Below, one piece after another: positions 1 through 10,605 of a stretch of DNA of 21,018 nt. A program made the translations under genes and the position numbers. Below the pieces are notes generated by a model, which saw nothing but the letters and a program-made list of their open reading frames with translations, was not told the origin of the DNA and did not search any database. Source of the stretch: Dissophora ornata (taxonomy: Eukaryota; Mortierellomycota; Mortierellomycetes; Mortierellales; Mortierellaceae); contig MU617165.1 in assembly GCA_025201705.1 (NCBI GenBank), positions 1 through 21,018 on the forward strand. The letters run 5' to 3'. Position 1 is the first letter of the stretch, and each line of letters begins with the position of its first letter.

Positions 1-232
1 ACTCGGAACATATCCTCCAAATGTTTGATCGTAAGTCATCTATTTTCGCACCCTCCCTTATACATCATACATATGTGTTGTTTGCTGTTCGTCTTTTCGA
101 ACTGGTTTTCTAACGCTACTAGGGGTACAATTGCCCGATTTGACACGTTTAGCCGTCGCTTTCAACGGCGTCCACGCCTTCTTCACACCAGCTGCCGACC
201 AAACCATCGGTTGTGTCGATCTCCTGCAGTAA
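1..232 (+). CDS. 3' end of an unidentified gene (two exons, 5' truncated by the window)
   Basis: Two short exons join cleanly. Exon bases 1-30 read in frame from base 3 (SEHILQMFD plus one base). An intron follows at 31-122, with GTAAGT at its 5' end, a TTCTAAC branch-like site and CTACTAG at its 3' end. The last exon is 123-232 and ends in TAA. The joined C-terminus reads ...QMFDRVQLPDLTRLAVAF and ends GCVDLLQ, 45 residues in all. Splice signals, matching phase (1) and an open frame across the junction make this a real gene end. A poly(A) signal, AATAAA, lies at 356-361, about 125 bases after the stop. I do not recognise the family, and the visible part has no diagnostic motif. It is mildly hydrophobic and could be the last helix of a helical-repeat protein, but that is only a guess. 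Confidence 0.6.
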
Positions 233-355
233 GGAGTCCTGCAACGGCCCATAATCTCCTTTCATTATCTAGTCGTAATCGCGAAGACGCTTTTTCTATA
301 CTCCTAGTGACAGATACTCTTGTTGCACTTGCTGCTCGTTGATCGAGAAGTTATC

Positions 356-361
356 AATAAA
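356..361 (+). terminator. Probable polyadenylation signal AATAAA
   Basis: A canonical AATAAA sits about 125 bases after the stop codon of the plus-strand gene that ends at 232, followed by T-rich DNA (TTATTTTATTTATG). Position and context fit a 3' end signal. No transcript evidence is available. Confidence 0.4.
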
Positions 362-1685
362 CGTATCCATAATCTATGGCATTCTAAACACGTTATTTTA
401 TTTATGTATTTTTTTGGCCCAAGAATAAAAAAAAAAAAAGGCGGTTGCGCTTTCTAAGTCGATTCAAGCCATCGATGAGCCACACAAGAGCCCTTGAGGT
501 TCGCGCCTTGGAATAGAGGGGCTATGCCGACGAAATCGCGCACGTATCGAGTTCCTTCCAGACACTTGAGGTACCACTTGAATTGCGGTTGTTTAAATGC
601 GTGATTATGGCGTATATGACATGTGCGAATGTTAGTAGAATGTAGAAGCCAGTAGGAGCGGGAGGGGGAAAAAGGCTGATATTACAAGATCCATTGTGCT
701 TTCTGTACATGGTTATCGAAGCTTCTACAGAATGTGTAATGATATCGAACTTACCCGCTCCAGAGTTCGAAAGTACTCTCGCGACACAGTGAGCTTATCA
801 GAAGAGTTGTGCATATTGGTCATTCCTAGAAAACACCCAATCCCAAGGCGAACAATTATAGATAGAAAAACAAAAACAAGTGGTGTTTCCTTTCAAATGG
901 CCCAATAGCACTAAGTTAAAATTACAAAAAATACAAGACGATCGGCTCCATGTTTTCCTGATAAACGCAGTATCCAGCATCTCTGAACCGCCGAGCCATG
1001 TATCGAGTCCTATCCCGGTATTTAACAAGGAAGAAAGGTCTGTGTTTTATCGGCAGCAAAAACAAGTAGAGGTAATCGCACCAGCTGTTGTTACATGTAC
1101 GTTCCGGGTGAGAACAGGTCAAGGAGCAAGGCCAGAGGGGTCGGGTGACGCGCCGTCACGCTGCAGCTCCAGTCATAATATGTCATCTCAGCTTTCCGTG
1201 ACCTGGGTTCTTGATGATGTGGGTTTAATGTCGATAGGTTCTGAAGCGAAGGTGGGCGAAACCCCATTGGCGCTGTGAAAGTGCAGGCTAGGATGTACCC
1301 GGTCGCCATCAGGGCTCGGATTATTCTTACTTTCATGAAGGTAGCAAATACAGTGTGTATGACGTATGTACGAGCAAGAAGAAAGGAAGAAAGGAATCCA
1401 AGACGAAGAGAGATAGAGCGTGCGAGCTGGAGCGCGATGTAGAAGAGCAGGATCAGGGCGGTTGGCTTGAATGAGAATCACAAAGTCATGGTTATAAGCT
1501 CCCTAGCGGCCCTCTGGAACGACGAAAGTTTTTCGTCGACGATTGGACTAGCGCATCCCAGCATCTCTCAACGCGAATGTTTGGCATATATATAATTACA
1601 TGTATTACAGGTCATGGGTGCTATTTACAAACATTGGCCACTTTACACTTGCGCATGTCATTTCGGGACTAGCTCCTTACTATTC
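362..1685. other. Intergenic stretch, no gene supported
   Basis: About 1.3 kb lies between the end of the left-edge gene and the stop codon of the PAP2-family gene. It has an A13 run at 427-439 and a small inverted repeat GTGACG-CGC-CGTCAC near 1145-1159. Open frames here reach about 130 codons on both strands, but none shows a recognisable motif, a credible start context or splice-compatible continuation. It probably holds the 3' UTRs of the two flanking convergent genes plus spacer. I see no tRNA. Confidence 0.5.
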
Positions 1686-3194
1686 TTACAGTCTCAGGAA
1701 GTGCGCATTCTGGTGCAAACCTTGGTCGTCCCGGAAATACATTCTCCCTCCAGCCCTTCCCACGGCCACAGCCTCGTCCATTTCCAGCTGTCGCCACACC
1801 TTCCGAACCTGAATTACGCCGTATCGGTCCATCCATTGCCAGTGCTTGATCATGTCCTCGACCTTCCAGCTCCAGATCGCAAACCAGACCATACCATAGA
1901 CAGCGCCAATGGCTGCACCCACAAGCACCTGGCCGACAGAGTGTCTGCCCAGTCGGATACGGGACCATACTACAGACCAGGCGTAGAGCTGTAGCAGCAT
2001 GATCAAAAACCATTGTCCCGGCGATCCCTCCGGTTCCATCAGCACCAGTTGCAGAGAGATGTAACACACAAAAAACGCAACCAACTGTGCGTGGCTACTG
2101 GGCATGCCATAGTCCGCACGCAAATAAATCTTGCGTCTCCGCTGTCTCCGGATCCTTTGGCTTGCCAGGCTTGCTTTTGGCTCGCTCGAGGCATCGACTT
2201 GTTTCTGCTGCAGAGCTGTTGTTGGGGCTAAAGACAACATTGGCGAGGCTGCTCCGGGTATGGGATCTGCAAGTGAGTCCATTGTGTAGTTGGCCGTCGT
2301 ATTTGATGTGAGAATATGATGAGAGGATTCTGATCCATTTGTAAAAGTCAAGGTGCTCGAGGTTGCTGTGGATAAAGAGGCTGGACCGGATGGGGGAGAA
2401 GTAGGAGCAGGTTGTGAGAGCATAGAGGCCGAGTCTATGTCCTCGAAGACAGTCGAATCGAGGCTTTCTGGTCGCGGCTGTCGGATGATGTGCTTCAAAC
2501 ATTTGGCTAGCAAAGTGCAGGTTGGCCAATTGGTGATTAGAGACATCGGAGGGACTAGCATGACATTTCCGTTGAACAGCAAAAAGAAAAGACCCCCTCC
2601 CAACGAGCAGCGCATTGCCGCTTCATCATGCGGTATCTCACAGGTGTCGCCTGGGCGTCTCCACTTCACGGTCACACAGTAGAGCTCTTGTGGTTTGCAT
2701 AATGATGAGCTCCTTGGTCCAAACTCAATTCCACTCGAGGATCGTGCAGCTTTTTGCGTGAGCAACACTCAAAGTCGACCAAGAGGGAAAAGGAAACCAA
2801 AAAAGAAAAAAAGGAAGGTCCCTCCCCCTCCTTTCCTCCTGGTCCTGCTGATCAGTCACTTACCGAACACTGCGCACGACAACGCTCCCGTGCCAAAGAA
2901 GAGACAGTGCAGCGTCCGGAGATAGATGATGGCGATGAAGGTGCAGGTCGAGGCGATATACCGCGTGCGCTCAAACGACGGCGACCGCGAAAACGACATG
3001 GACTCGTAGAGCGATATGGACAAGGCGCTCAGGAACGACCGGGGCTGTCTCGGCTGCTGACCCTGCTGCTGGTGTGGTGAGTCGTGGTGCTGGTCGTGCC
3101 ATTGCTGCTGGTGGTGGTGTGAATGCTCTGTATGTGAGTGCGAATGGTGTGGTTGATGCTGTTCCTCTGGCGAGGCTGAATGTCGTGGGTGCAT
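1686..3194 (-). CDS. PAP2-family phosphatase, dolichyldiphosphatase-like (two exons)
   Basis: Exons 3194-2864 and 2506-1686 flank a 357-nt intron (GTAAGT...GCTAG, phase 1) and give 383 aa. All three PAP2 phosphatase signatures are visible: KX6RP at about K115-P123 (KHIIRQPRP), PSSH at 246-249 within YGMPSSHAQ, and SRX5H at 292-299 (SRIRLGRH). The YGMPSSHAQ wording and the hydrophobic segment just before motif 1 match dolichyldiphosphatases (Cax4/DOLPP1). These cleave dolichyl diphosphate in the ER to recycle the lipid carrier of N-glycosylation. At least four hydrophobic segments are visible (about 79-110, 250-268, 275-291, 300-322). Two things are odd: a His/Gln-rich N-terminus (residues 2-50) and a roughly 120-residue Ser/Thr/Ala-rich linker between motifs 1 and 2. 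An upstream in-frame TTG is not a credible start, so I chose the first ATG. The PAP2 family is certain; the exact substrate is inferred. Confidence 0.8.
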
Positions 3195-3476
3195 GTCGGA
3201 GTAGAGCTGGGGATGAGTCAAAGATGAGGCAGAGACAAGATGCAAGCAGAGCAGGTTTTATGTCTGCCGCCCGGAGAACTCTGCCGCCCGAGTGACATCA
3301 TTTTTCATCGCGGATGCTGCCTTTATTAGGCTACGCTCAGGACATCGATGTGTGATGTGCATGCAACGGAACGGAATGCATGCAGGTGTGGGATCCAAGT
3401 ATATATGAAAGTATGTGTGCGCGCTGCATGTTCTATGGTGATATGTCTATATATGTCTTGTCTCCTTTGCCATCGC
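3195..3476 (-). promoter_or_regulatory. Spacer: 3' end region of Psd2 gene and promoter of the PAP2-family gene
   Basis: This 282-bp gap separates the Psd2 stop codon from the ATG of the downstream PAP2 gene on the same strand. It contains AT-rich TATA-like stretches (TATATATG around 3398-3406 and TATATATG near 3448-3455, plus strand), which could serve as TATA or A-rich 3' elements. Nothing more specific can be read from it. Confidence 0.3.
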
Positions 3477-6400
3477 TCACTGCCGTGTCGACACGCCGAT
3501 CCGCATCCCGACTCGCACGAGCATTTCGATTTGCTCCTTCGACGACCGCAACAGGTCCTCGTCAAACTGGATCGAGTTCGGCTCAAATAGAACCACGATT
3601 GTCGATCCCCCAAACGCAAAGTAACCATGCTCCTCCATCCTCTCCACCTCCTGCCCAGGCTGCGTCGTCAGCACGATCGACCCCACCATCATTGCCCCAA
3701 TCGCACAGTACGCAACCGTGCCAAACTCCTTCGACTCGATCGTCGAGACAACCCGCTTGTTCTCGCCAAATACATCCAAGTGACTCCTGATCGCCATCGG
3801 ATTGACCGTAAAGTACTCTCCCGCGATCGATTCTGGCTTTGATAGTATGCCTCGAACAGGGATATGATATCTTTGAGCACAGATAAAATTAAATCAAAAA
3901 GGCGTTAGACGACGAGGAGAGTGTAAGGGGGACATGCATTGCACAGCAAACGACGCACTGAACTGCGTGTCTTTAGAGCCTAGTCCTAGCATTACCTGTG
4001 ATAGTCCTGCGGGGCCAAGCGGAATACCGCCAAACTTCCGCCGTCATACTTTTTCGCAAGCACCTCGTCGCCTAAAAGCTTAGCCACCGTGAACTGTCGT
4101 CCTTTGATCCAAAACTTTTGGGCATCAGTGATCGTTTGGAAACAGGTCATTCGGCAGTCCGCCACGCTCACCGCCACTCGATCATCTCCCGGAGAAGCAA
4201 GTGTCCGAGCATCTGGCTTCAGTCTTCTGTAAAAGAATTCATTGAAAGTCTTGAAGTTTTTGACAGGCTCCAAGACCTCTGACATATGCGCCTCGAGATT
4301 GTGGAATCGAATAAAGGGCTCGATGCTTCGCTTTGATCTAGGATCGTCGAACTTGAGTCCCTGCTTCCTAGACATATTAGCTAGGATCTTGCCTACGCGG
4401 ATCTTCTGTGCTGGACTCTTGTAGAGCAAACGGATGCCCAACCGGATGAATGCCGGCATTTTCTCTTCCAGCATGACTCCTGTGGTCCTGTCCTGCACAA
4501 TAATGTTGGCGTTGCTCTGTCAAGGGGAAATACATATAAATACATCATGTAAGTAAGCATGCATGCCAGATCTCCTAGACCTCCTGAGTATCCTTGAAAG
4601 ATCTCCCTTGTCTTACCTTGCCAATCACATATCGTCCATAGCCCAGAGTTTTCACAACCTTGGTAATCCATTTCCTCTGCGCATTGGCCTCCGTCACAAA
4701 GTTGCCCAAAATTAGCTTGTCGAGGTTGAAGCCGTCGTTGCCGGAGCAGACAGCAATGTGCGTAATAACATCCGTCTCGAGTTTGGAGTTGAGACTTGGG
4801 TCGCGGCAGATGGGGCAGGATGCGATTCGGATCACATATTCGTCCTCTGAGGTCTGGGGATCAAAGTCTGATTCCGTAGGCTCGACCATGTCCATTGCCT
4901 GGGGTGTGGAACCCGCTGGGATCTTGTTTCGTGTAAGATGCAGAAACATCTCGTTATCTTCTTCCTCATCTTCCTCATCCCCATCATCTCCTAGCGAATC
5001 CTCCGTTGAATCCTTCCCGTCCGCCTCCTGCGCACGTGCTATGTTCGATTTCCGCAACCAGAACCTTCGGAGTCTGCGCTTTTGGCGCTTGCTCGGGGCA
5101 CTATCGTCAAGCCGGACTTGCCGCTCCAACCTTTCAAAGAGTTCGTCGAATGTGAGTTCATCGTGCTCTGGATCCTTGGAATAAGGCGTAAAGAAGCTAT
5201 CAACGGTTTTGCTGGAGAGATTAGATCCAAGACCTTCGAGCATGGCCTGAATCAGAATCTTGCTGTAGAGACCGTGCCGGGGATCGGCATCGAATGCTTT
5301 CGCAAGACCGAGCCAGAAGCGACGCCTTATATTCGTGTAGGTCACAAACTTGGCGCGCACCTGCAACAGGGTATCATCAGCAGGAGGTTTGATGTTGTTC
5401 GCGATTGTAATTTTTAGCGCATAATCCTTCATGTCTGGGTCCAGGACCTCCTTCTCGTCCTCTGCATCTTGCACAGGTGATGGCGATCGATCTGTGTCCT
5501 GACTACTGGATGCTTTGATCAGGGTATCGACGTCCATGGTGGCCATCCCCACATAATCGTTTCCACTAAGTTTGTCCCAATCGTGGACTGAATATTTGAT
5601 GGTAAAGTTCTCCTCGCCGTGATGGACCCTAAACATGAGCTTGGCTCGCCACGTTGGGTTCAGGTTGTGACGGATAACACGCGTCCGGAAGATGTACTTT
5701 CCGAACGAGATGACCACAAAGGGGTCCATGTCGAAGCCTGTCCTCGTTACGTTATGGGTCCTAGGAAGGTTTGAGGCAGAGACAATTTCCATAAAGACCA
5801 CGCCATGAAGAGTGGTGGAGGTCGCCCCTGCTGTAGATAATGTCGACGAGTTTGAGGAAGAGGTGGTGAGCAAGCCAGGCGGAGGCGAGGGTGTGTCTAG
5901 CCGCAACGCCGTGAATCCTATGGAGGGATCGCCTCCATCCCTTGCGATTGGAATATCCGACATTGCGACCGTTGTGTCGTTCGCTGTCTGGACCTGTCGC
6001 TGCCCAAGGCCCAGCTTATTGCGCCCACTCGCTAGCTTGTTCCAAATCTTTTCGCATTCCGATTGTGAGTTTGCGAGCACGGGGGCTAAGGCGGTGTCAA
6101 TGAACCCAAACTTCACTTGCACTTCAAAGGGAAAGGAAGCAAGTTAGACCCACAAACAGCGCCGGTGGCGGCTAGTGTAATTCTCGTCTGGTGGAGTTGC
6201 AATTTCACGAACCTTCGCCAGTAACCTTTGAAAACTTTCCAGGAATTGATTTGAGAGGGAACCATTTTGCCTAGACACGTGGACAGCATTAGTCAAAAGG
6301 GCGTGGGACAGGACAGTGCAGTGCAGGAGAGCAGAACACAGGATAGTTTTAAACATAATTATCATTTATAGCCCAACGGACAACATCGCACCATGCTCTT

Positions 6401-7270
6401 CTCCATGCGTTGGAGGGGCACGCCGAAAGAGTGCGGTCTGTCCTGACCAGGGAAGTGGTGGCTCTCTATATCCTCTCTCTGTCTTTGTTTCTGTCTCTCT
6501 GTCTCTGCTCCTCTTGCTCACTGCTCTCGCTGCTCCCCGCTGCTCTTTGCGACTTTTCTTTGCGCCATGATATGTGATATTCATGGTTTTAGATAGAGAG
6601 AAGTCGAGCAACAGGACAGGACATGGTACATGGCTGTGAAAGGGGCGACAGGACTAAAATAAAATAAACTATGAAAAAAGAGCTCACCTCGTTTTTCGGA
6701 TCGTCAAAGTGTCTAGGCATCGAGTCAGACCAGAGCGATGCAGGATCAAAGGGGATGTAAACGGTGCCGAGATAGTCGTCTCGACCCCAGCGATCTTTGT
6801 CCCAGAACATGAGGCTTGCCTGATCCGGCAGCGATTGGGCTTCGAGGTCAAAGTCAAAGGCGGCATCCCAGACGGGATTCAGGGACTTGTGGATCACGTC
6901 TGTGGTGAATTTATGGCCACCAATTGTCAACTTGACATATGGATCTGAGAAGCCATTCTGTAGAACGGGCGAATCATTTGTGAGCGCAAGAGGTGAAGAG
7001 GTGGAGTCCCTTTTAGTCGCTCTGTCTGCTTGTCTGTTGGTGCAACCATCAGGTTGGGGCTGTGCAATGGAACGAAGGATGATGCACAGGCGAATGAACG
7101 AATGAATGAACTGAATGGGCATGGATTCCTACCCTGTCTCTACTGACGAGATCTCTAGCTCGGGAGATGAAGATGCGCATTCTGGTGGTGATGTGCTCGT
7201 CGTCGTCCTGGAGCGCTGGTGTCACAGGGGTGGTAGTGGCGGATGAGGTCATGACCACCCTCGACAGCAT
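3477..7270 (-). CDS. PSD2: Phosphatidylserine decarboxylase, C2-domain (Psd2) type, six exons
   Basis: Exons are 7270-7133, 6957-6688, 6270-6213, 6121-4617, 4516-3996 and 3870-3477. They total 2886 nt and encode 961 aa, and every junction has GT-AG and a matching phase. The enzyme converts phosphatidylserine to phosphatidylethanolamine. In yeast, Psd2 acts on Golgi/endosomal membranes. Domain order: C2-1 (about 31-175, NGFSDPYVKL, LNPVWDAAF), Ser-rich linker, C2-2 (about 260-357, DMDPFVVISFG, NLNPTWRA), EF-hand-like region (about 430-490), acidic stretch, a CPIC...H...C zinc-knuckle-like motif (about 591-614), then the decarboxylase domain. The catalytic parts are visible: D777 in VADCRMTC, H830/H833 in DYHRYH (split by an intron), and the self-cleavage FGGST at 916-921, where S920 would become the pyruvoyl group. 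The start is the ATG at 7270; M7 at 7252 is an alternative. Length and layout are normal for fungal Psd2. No defect is seen. Confidence 0.92.
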
Positions 7271-8466
7271 TCTGAATGGAGGGTTGATGAGGGATGCACG
7301 AACGGAAGGATGCACGCGAGAATGTGAGTGTGTGCTTGTGTGCTTGTGTTTTGAGGGGCAGAGGGGAGGGGAGAGGGAACAGAGAACAGAGAGTGCAGAG
7401 AGTGTGGAGGGAGGGAAGGAAGGCAATGGTGGGGTGGGAGAAGCGAGGTGACAGAGCGGATAAACAAACCCGCAAACATACCTCCCACGCACAATCTAAA
7501 ATAAATGCAATGCACAAACTCAGCGCAGCGCAACGAACGCAGGGAGAGTGAAAGCGGGATGTGTGTCTAATTTCATGCATTTGGTTAAAAATATGCGCCC
7601 AAGACATGGCTGTGCTCTTTCTTGCGTCAACATGTCTGAGTTTTTGAGTTTTTTTTTCATTAGATTTTGTTCAGATGGACACTGTTCCCACGTCGGGCGT
7701 AATGGCGGGCCTTCTTCTTTGCCGGGGATCAGTGACCAATAACACCGTCGTCGCTGCAAGCACATGCTGCTATTGTACATGAACATGTACATGAACATGA
7801 ACACGGACGTGGACATGGACATTATCATGAACAAACTCGATTCCAATCCGCGATACCATTGGCAGCTGCGCAAATGAAACGGGAGCGATGCAATGACTAG
7901 CCCCGGCGATATCTCGCCCAGCACGAACAAACAGACTACAAGCATTCATTTTTCATTTCATTTGCGCACAGAGCACGTGTAACCTGCAACCATCCTAATC
8001 ACATGGCAGCTCCTTGCCGTGTGCGGCGGTATCACACACAAGTACAAATGTACTGCCAATCCTACTCCGTCCTCCTCAGTGGCAAAACTGGCAATATCGC
8101 TCCACACAGACCGACAACAGTCATCCACGCAACATAGACCGTCATTCCCCCCGGTCAATGGATATTGTGTCGGGCCCAGCAGCTTCCGGCGTAACCTGGC
8201 AAGCACAGCAAACGCATTGACAGTCGTGTCCGAGGTTCTTGCGCCCAAACCACGGGCCCTAGCCCGATTCACAAGGGAGTTGCTCCTCTTTGTAATGCAC
8301 TGTCATGAATCAACCTTCCTTAGCGCAAGTCTGTTTCCTGGAAAAAATCTTTTCGGAATTCGATTTATAGAGGTCACTACGTCAACTCGTTTTTGCGCGC
8401 ATGTGCAAAAACAACGACATCTTTCATTTCTCCATCAAAGCCATCATCAAGCCTCCCGAATCCAAT
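7271..8466. promoter_or_regulatory. Shared upstream region of the divergent Psd2 and zinc-finger genes
   Basis: This 1.2-kb gap lies between two divergent starts. On the Psd2 side, 7330-7445 is strongly purine-rich on the plus strand, so the Psd2 transcript would carry a pyrimidine-rich leader, common before fungal start codons. On the zinc-finger side, TTTATAG at 8364-8370 is a TATA-like element about 97 bases before the ATG at 8467, and a CTTTCATTTCTCC leader lies just before that ATG. A short ACATGA-type repeat sits at 7775-7832. No ORF in the gap looks like a gene. Confidence 0.5.
7775..7832. repeat. Degenerate hexamer microsatellite (ACATGA/ACATGG type)
   Basis: The stretch reads as successive variants of ACATGA, ACATGT, ACGTGG and ACATGG with a near 6-base period. 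It lies in the intergenic region between the Psd2 and zinc-finger genes and has no coding signal. Simple slippage is the likely origin. Confidence 0.55.
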
Positions 8467-10290
8467 ATGGAAAGCAACACCCACCCCGCCGCCACAGACG
8501 ACGTCGACAAGGCCATCCAATCCACTTCAGATGCAACTCCAGTTGCGAGCCCGTCAGTCAAAGTCGAATCAGACACTCCCATTCCCACCGGAGACACCAC
8601 TACAGCTGCCACAGTGATCCATCCCGATACCAGCGGCACCAAAGACGAGACCAGCGTCAATACTACTCATCCAACGTTGATCGCTGCTGCAACCAACGCT
8701 GACCCCGACACCTTGTCCATTGTCCCAAACACAGATCCAACCGAGACAGCAAACCATGCCTCAACAGATCCAACAATAGATGCTACAGCTGCTGCGGCTG
8801 CTGCTGCTGCCCAAGCTATTGCCAGCGCCTTCCATGATACCACCGCAGACGACATCAAGGCCTTGACCAAGGCCCTCACAACCCCTATTGAGCAGATCGA
8901 GGCTGAGGATCATGCAGCTGCCGCTGCAGCTGTCGCTGCTGTAGCCGCATCCGTTGCCGCCGGAACTGGGGCTGACCAACCTGCGCAGCCAGAGCCGACA
9001 CAACCTCCTCAAACCGTTTCGGCCCCGGCTTTTGATGTCAATAATGTCTATAATCAGGTGCTGTCGTTGACGTCACACAGTCAAAAGCCTGCTGGCAAGA
9101 GGACCGCGCAAGACGATTTTGAACAGAACCAGGCTGCGAGGGCTCTCCAACTTATTGCTCTCTCCTTGAACAGCTCCGCGTCCCAGGCTGCAGAGCTCGC
9201 TGGTCTTGAAACGAATGGACAGGCATCAGAGATTATTAAGGTCGAGGCGACTCAGCCATCAGAGTCTGCCTCCTTTGAACAAGTACTGAAGGCCCACGCT
9301 GCCGCAAGTGCCAGCTCTGCACCGGACGCCTCCGACTCCCTTATAGCGATATCCCACGCAATCAACTTTCCATCCCAAGCCAACTCGACCTCAAAACTTG
9401 AAGTTGACACCAATGCGTTTGCACAGGCAGTTCTTAATGCTACTCAAGCTGACGTTAACAAGTCGAATCAAAGTAACGTGGATGGGACCTCCACCTCTGC
9501 ATCTCTCAATGGCGATACCAGCCAGAGCGCCGTCGACCAAAGCGAGCTTCACAAAGTTCATCTTAATGCCATCCCAGTATCAGGGGTCAACACAGGAGCA
9601 ACATCAACCGTCAACCCATCGACATCTTCTGCCTCTAGTTCGACCCAAGGATTCACATTCGAGGTGGATAAAGCCACGGGAAAGACGCAGATCAAATGGA
9701 CAACAGATCCAAAGGATGACGTCAGCAGCGTCTTGCAAGATGCGAACGCTATTCAGCAGGCACTTCAAACACTAATTGCGAACAGCGGCATTCCAGGATT
9801 GTCGGATTTGGGTGTGACGAACGGAGGGTTATTGGCACCACCCCTGGGTCAATTCCCGGCTCAGGGCTCAGAGTTTGGCACTGCTCAGGATCCGGTCGTT
9901 CCAGAGCCACCAACAGCACCTACTCCGCCTGCACGCAAGAAGAGAAAGACAGGAGGTTCGAGCACGCAAAATACAGCAGCATCCATTCCTGAAGGTGCAC
10001 CGTCGTACCCCTGCACATTCGAGGGCTGCGATAAGGTATTTGCGCGGCTTTACAACCTAAAGTCGCACTCAAGGACTCACACCAACGAGAGGCCCTTCGT
10101 ATGCAACCACTGCCAGTTAGCATTCTCACGGAATCACGACTTGAAGCGACATGTGAAGATCCACGGAGGAGATAAACCTTTCAAGTGCAGCGGATGTGGC
10201 AAGTCATTTTCACGCCTGGATGCTCTTGGCCGTCACCGTGGCAACGCCAAGAACCGGGCTGGTTGCCAGGGCGGAGCAGAAGCCGCATGA
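8467..10290 (+). CDS. Crz1-like C2H2 zinc-finger transcription factor (single exon)
   Basis: This is a 607-aa protein from the ATG at 8467. A longer frame starts at 8401, but that ATG has a poor context and lies only about 30 bases after a TATA-like TTTATAG. The 8467 ATG has A at -3, G at +4 and a pyrimidine leader. The C-terminus carries two canonical fingers (C516-H538, C546-H566) and a third C2HC-like finger (C574...H590...C600). The wording [20 protein letters not shown] followed by RHDLKRH-like and RLDALGRH segments is the pattern of Crz1, the calcineurin-activated factor that drives calcium and stress genes. A basic ARKKRK stretch at about 489 fits a nuclear signal. The rest is low-complexity Ser/Thr/Ala-rich sequence with alanine runs at about 108-118 and 151-165. 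PSVKVE at 29-34 weakly fits the PxIxIT calcineurin-docking consensus. The finger class is certain; Crz1 orthology is likely, not proven. Confidence 0.85.
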   Translation: MESNTHPAATDDVDKAIQSTSDATPVASPSVKVESDTPIPTGDTTTAATVIHPDTSGTKDETSVNTTHPTLIAAATNADPDTLSIVPNTDPTETANHASTDPTIDATAAAAAAAAQAIASAFHDTTADDIKALTKALTTPIEQIEAEDHAAAAAAVAAVAASVAAGTGADQPAQPEPTQPPQTVSAPAFDVNNVYNQVLSLTSHSQKPAGKRTAQDDFEQNQAARALQLIALSLNSSASQAAELAGLETNGQASEIIKVEATQPSESASFEQVLKAHAAASASSAPDASDSLIAISHAINFPSQANSTSKLEVDTNAFAQAVLNATQADVNKSNQSNVDGTSTSASLNGDTSQSAVDQSELHKVHLNAIPVSGVNTGATSTVNPSTSSASSSTQGFTFEVDKATGKTQIKWTTDPKDDVSSVLQDANAIQQALQTLIANSGIPGLSDLGVTNGGLLAPPLGQFPAQGSEFGTAQDPVVPEPPTAPTPPARKKRKTGGSSTQNTAASIPEGAPSYPCTFEGCDKVFARLYNLKSHSRTHTNERPFVCNHCQLAFSRNHDLKRHVKIHGGDKPFKCSGCGKSFSRLDALGRHRGNAKNRAGCQGGAEAA

Positions 10291-10363
10291 TCGGCCTCAC
10301 CTTGTCGTTCCGTCTTCTCATCTCTCGGCTATATCGACGTCTAGGCAGTTTGTATTATTCTTT

Positions 10364-10397
10364 CACAACCACAACCACAACCACAACCACAACAACA
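10364..10397 (+). repeat. CACAAC hexamer microsatellite in the 3' UTR region
   Basis: About five perfect copies of CACAAC begin 74 bases after the stop codon of the zinc-finger gene. It probably lies in the 3' UTR. A-rich DNA with AATAAA-like sequences follows at about 10408-10430, fitting the transcript end. Nothing suggests a role beyond simple-sequence expansion. Confidence 0.7.
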
Positions 10398-10605
10398 CAG
10401 CATGGATGAAAAAAAAAATAAAAAATAATTCACAAACTATTACCCACGCGATTTGTATTCTACGTTGACGTAAATTTTCCGCTGTTGCGTTCTAGTCAGT
10501 CCTCTGGAAAAAATAAATAAAAAACAGTGCCTTGGTGGATCGAGTACATCAGGCATCAAGCTAGACGATTTTTGCTCGCATCTTCATTCCTCTCATCCCA
10601 CAGCC
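10398..10605 (+). promoter_or_regulatory. Intergenic region with the 3' end of the zinc-finger gene and the eIF3d promoter
   Basis: Only 315 bp separate the two plus-strand genes. The proximal part is A-rich (AAAAAAAAATAAAAAATAATTC), fitting a polyadenylation zone. The distal part holds a TTGACGTAAA element near 10464 (a CRE/ATF-like core TGACGTAA). A pyrimidine-rich leader, ending in TCTCATCCCACAGCC, runs directly into the eIF3d ATG, which is typical of translation-machinery genes. These element calls rest on resemblance only. Confidence 0.4.

Noticed and set aside
427..439. A13 run as a sign of a retroposed copy
   Set aside because: No upstream processed-gene sequence and no flanking direct repeats were visible; a simple homopolymer is enough.
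880..1278. 132-codon plus-strand ORF in the left intergenic region
   Set aside because: No motif, no promoter-like context and overlapping open frames on both strands; treated as chance.
4660..5184. 174-codon plus-strand ORF with a poly-Ser run
   Set aside because: It is antisense to the acidic and basic part of the Psd2 exon; the poly-Ser is the complement of its Glu/Asp codons.
6366..6611. Minus-strand ORF within the Psd2 gene
   Set aside because: It lies inside the 417-nt intron between exons 2 and 3, has low-complexity Arg/Glu content and no start or homology.
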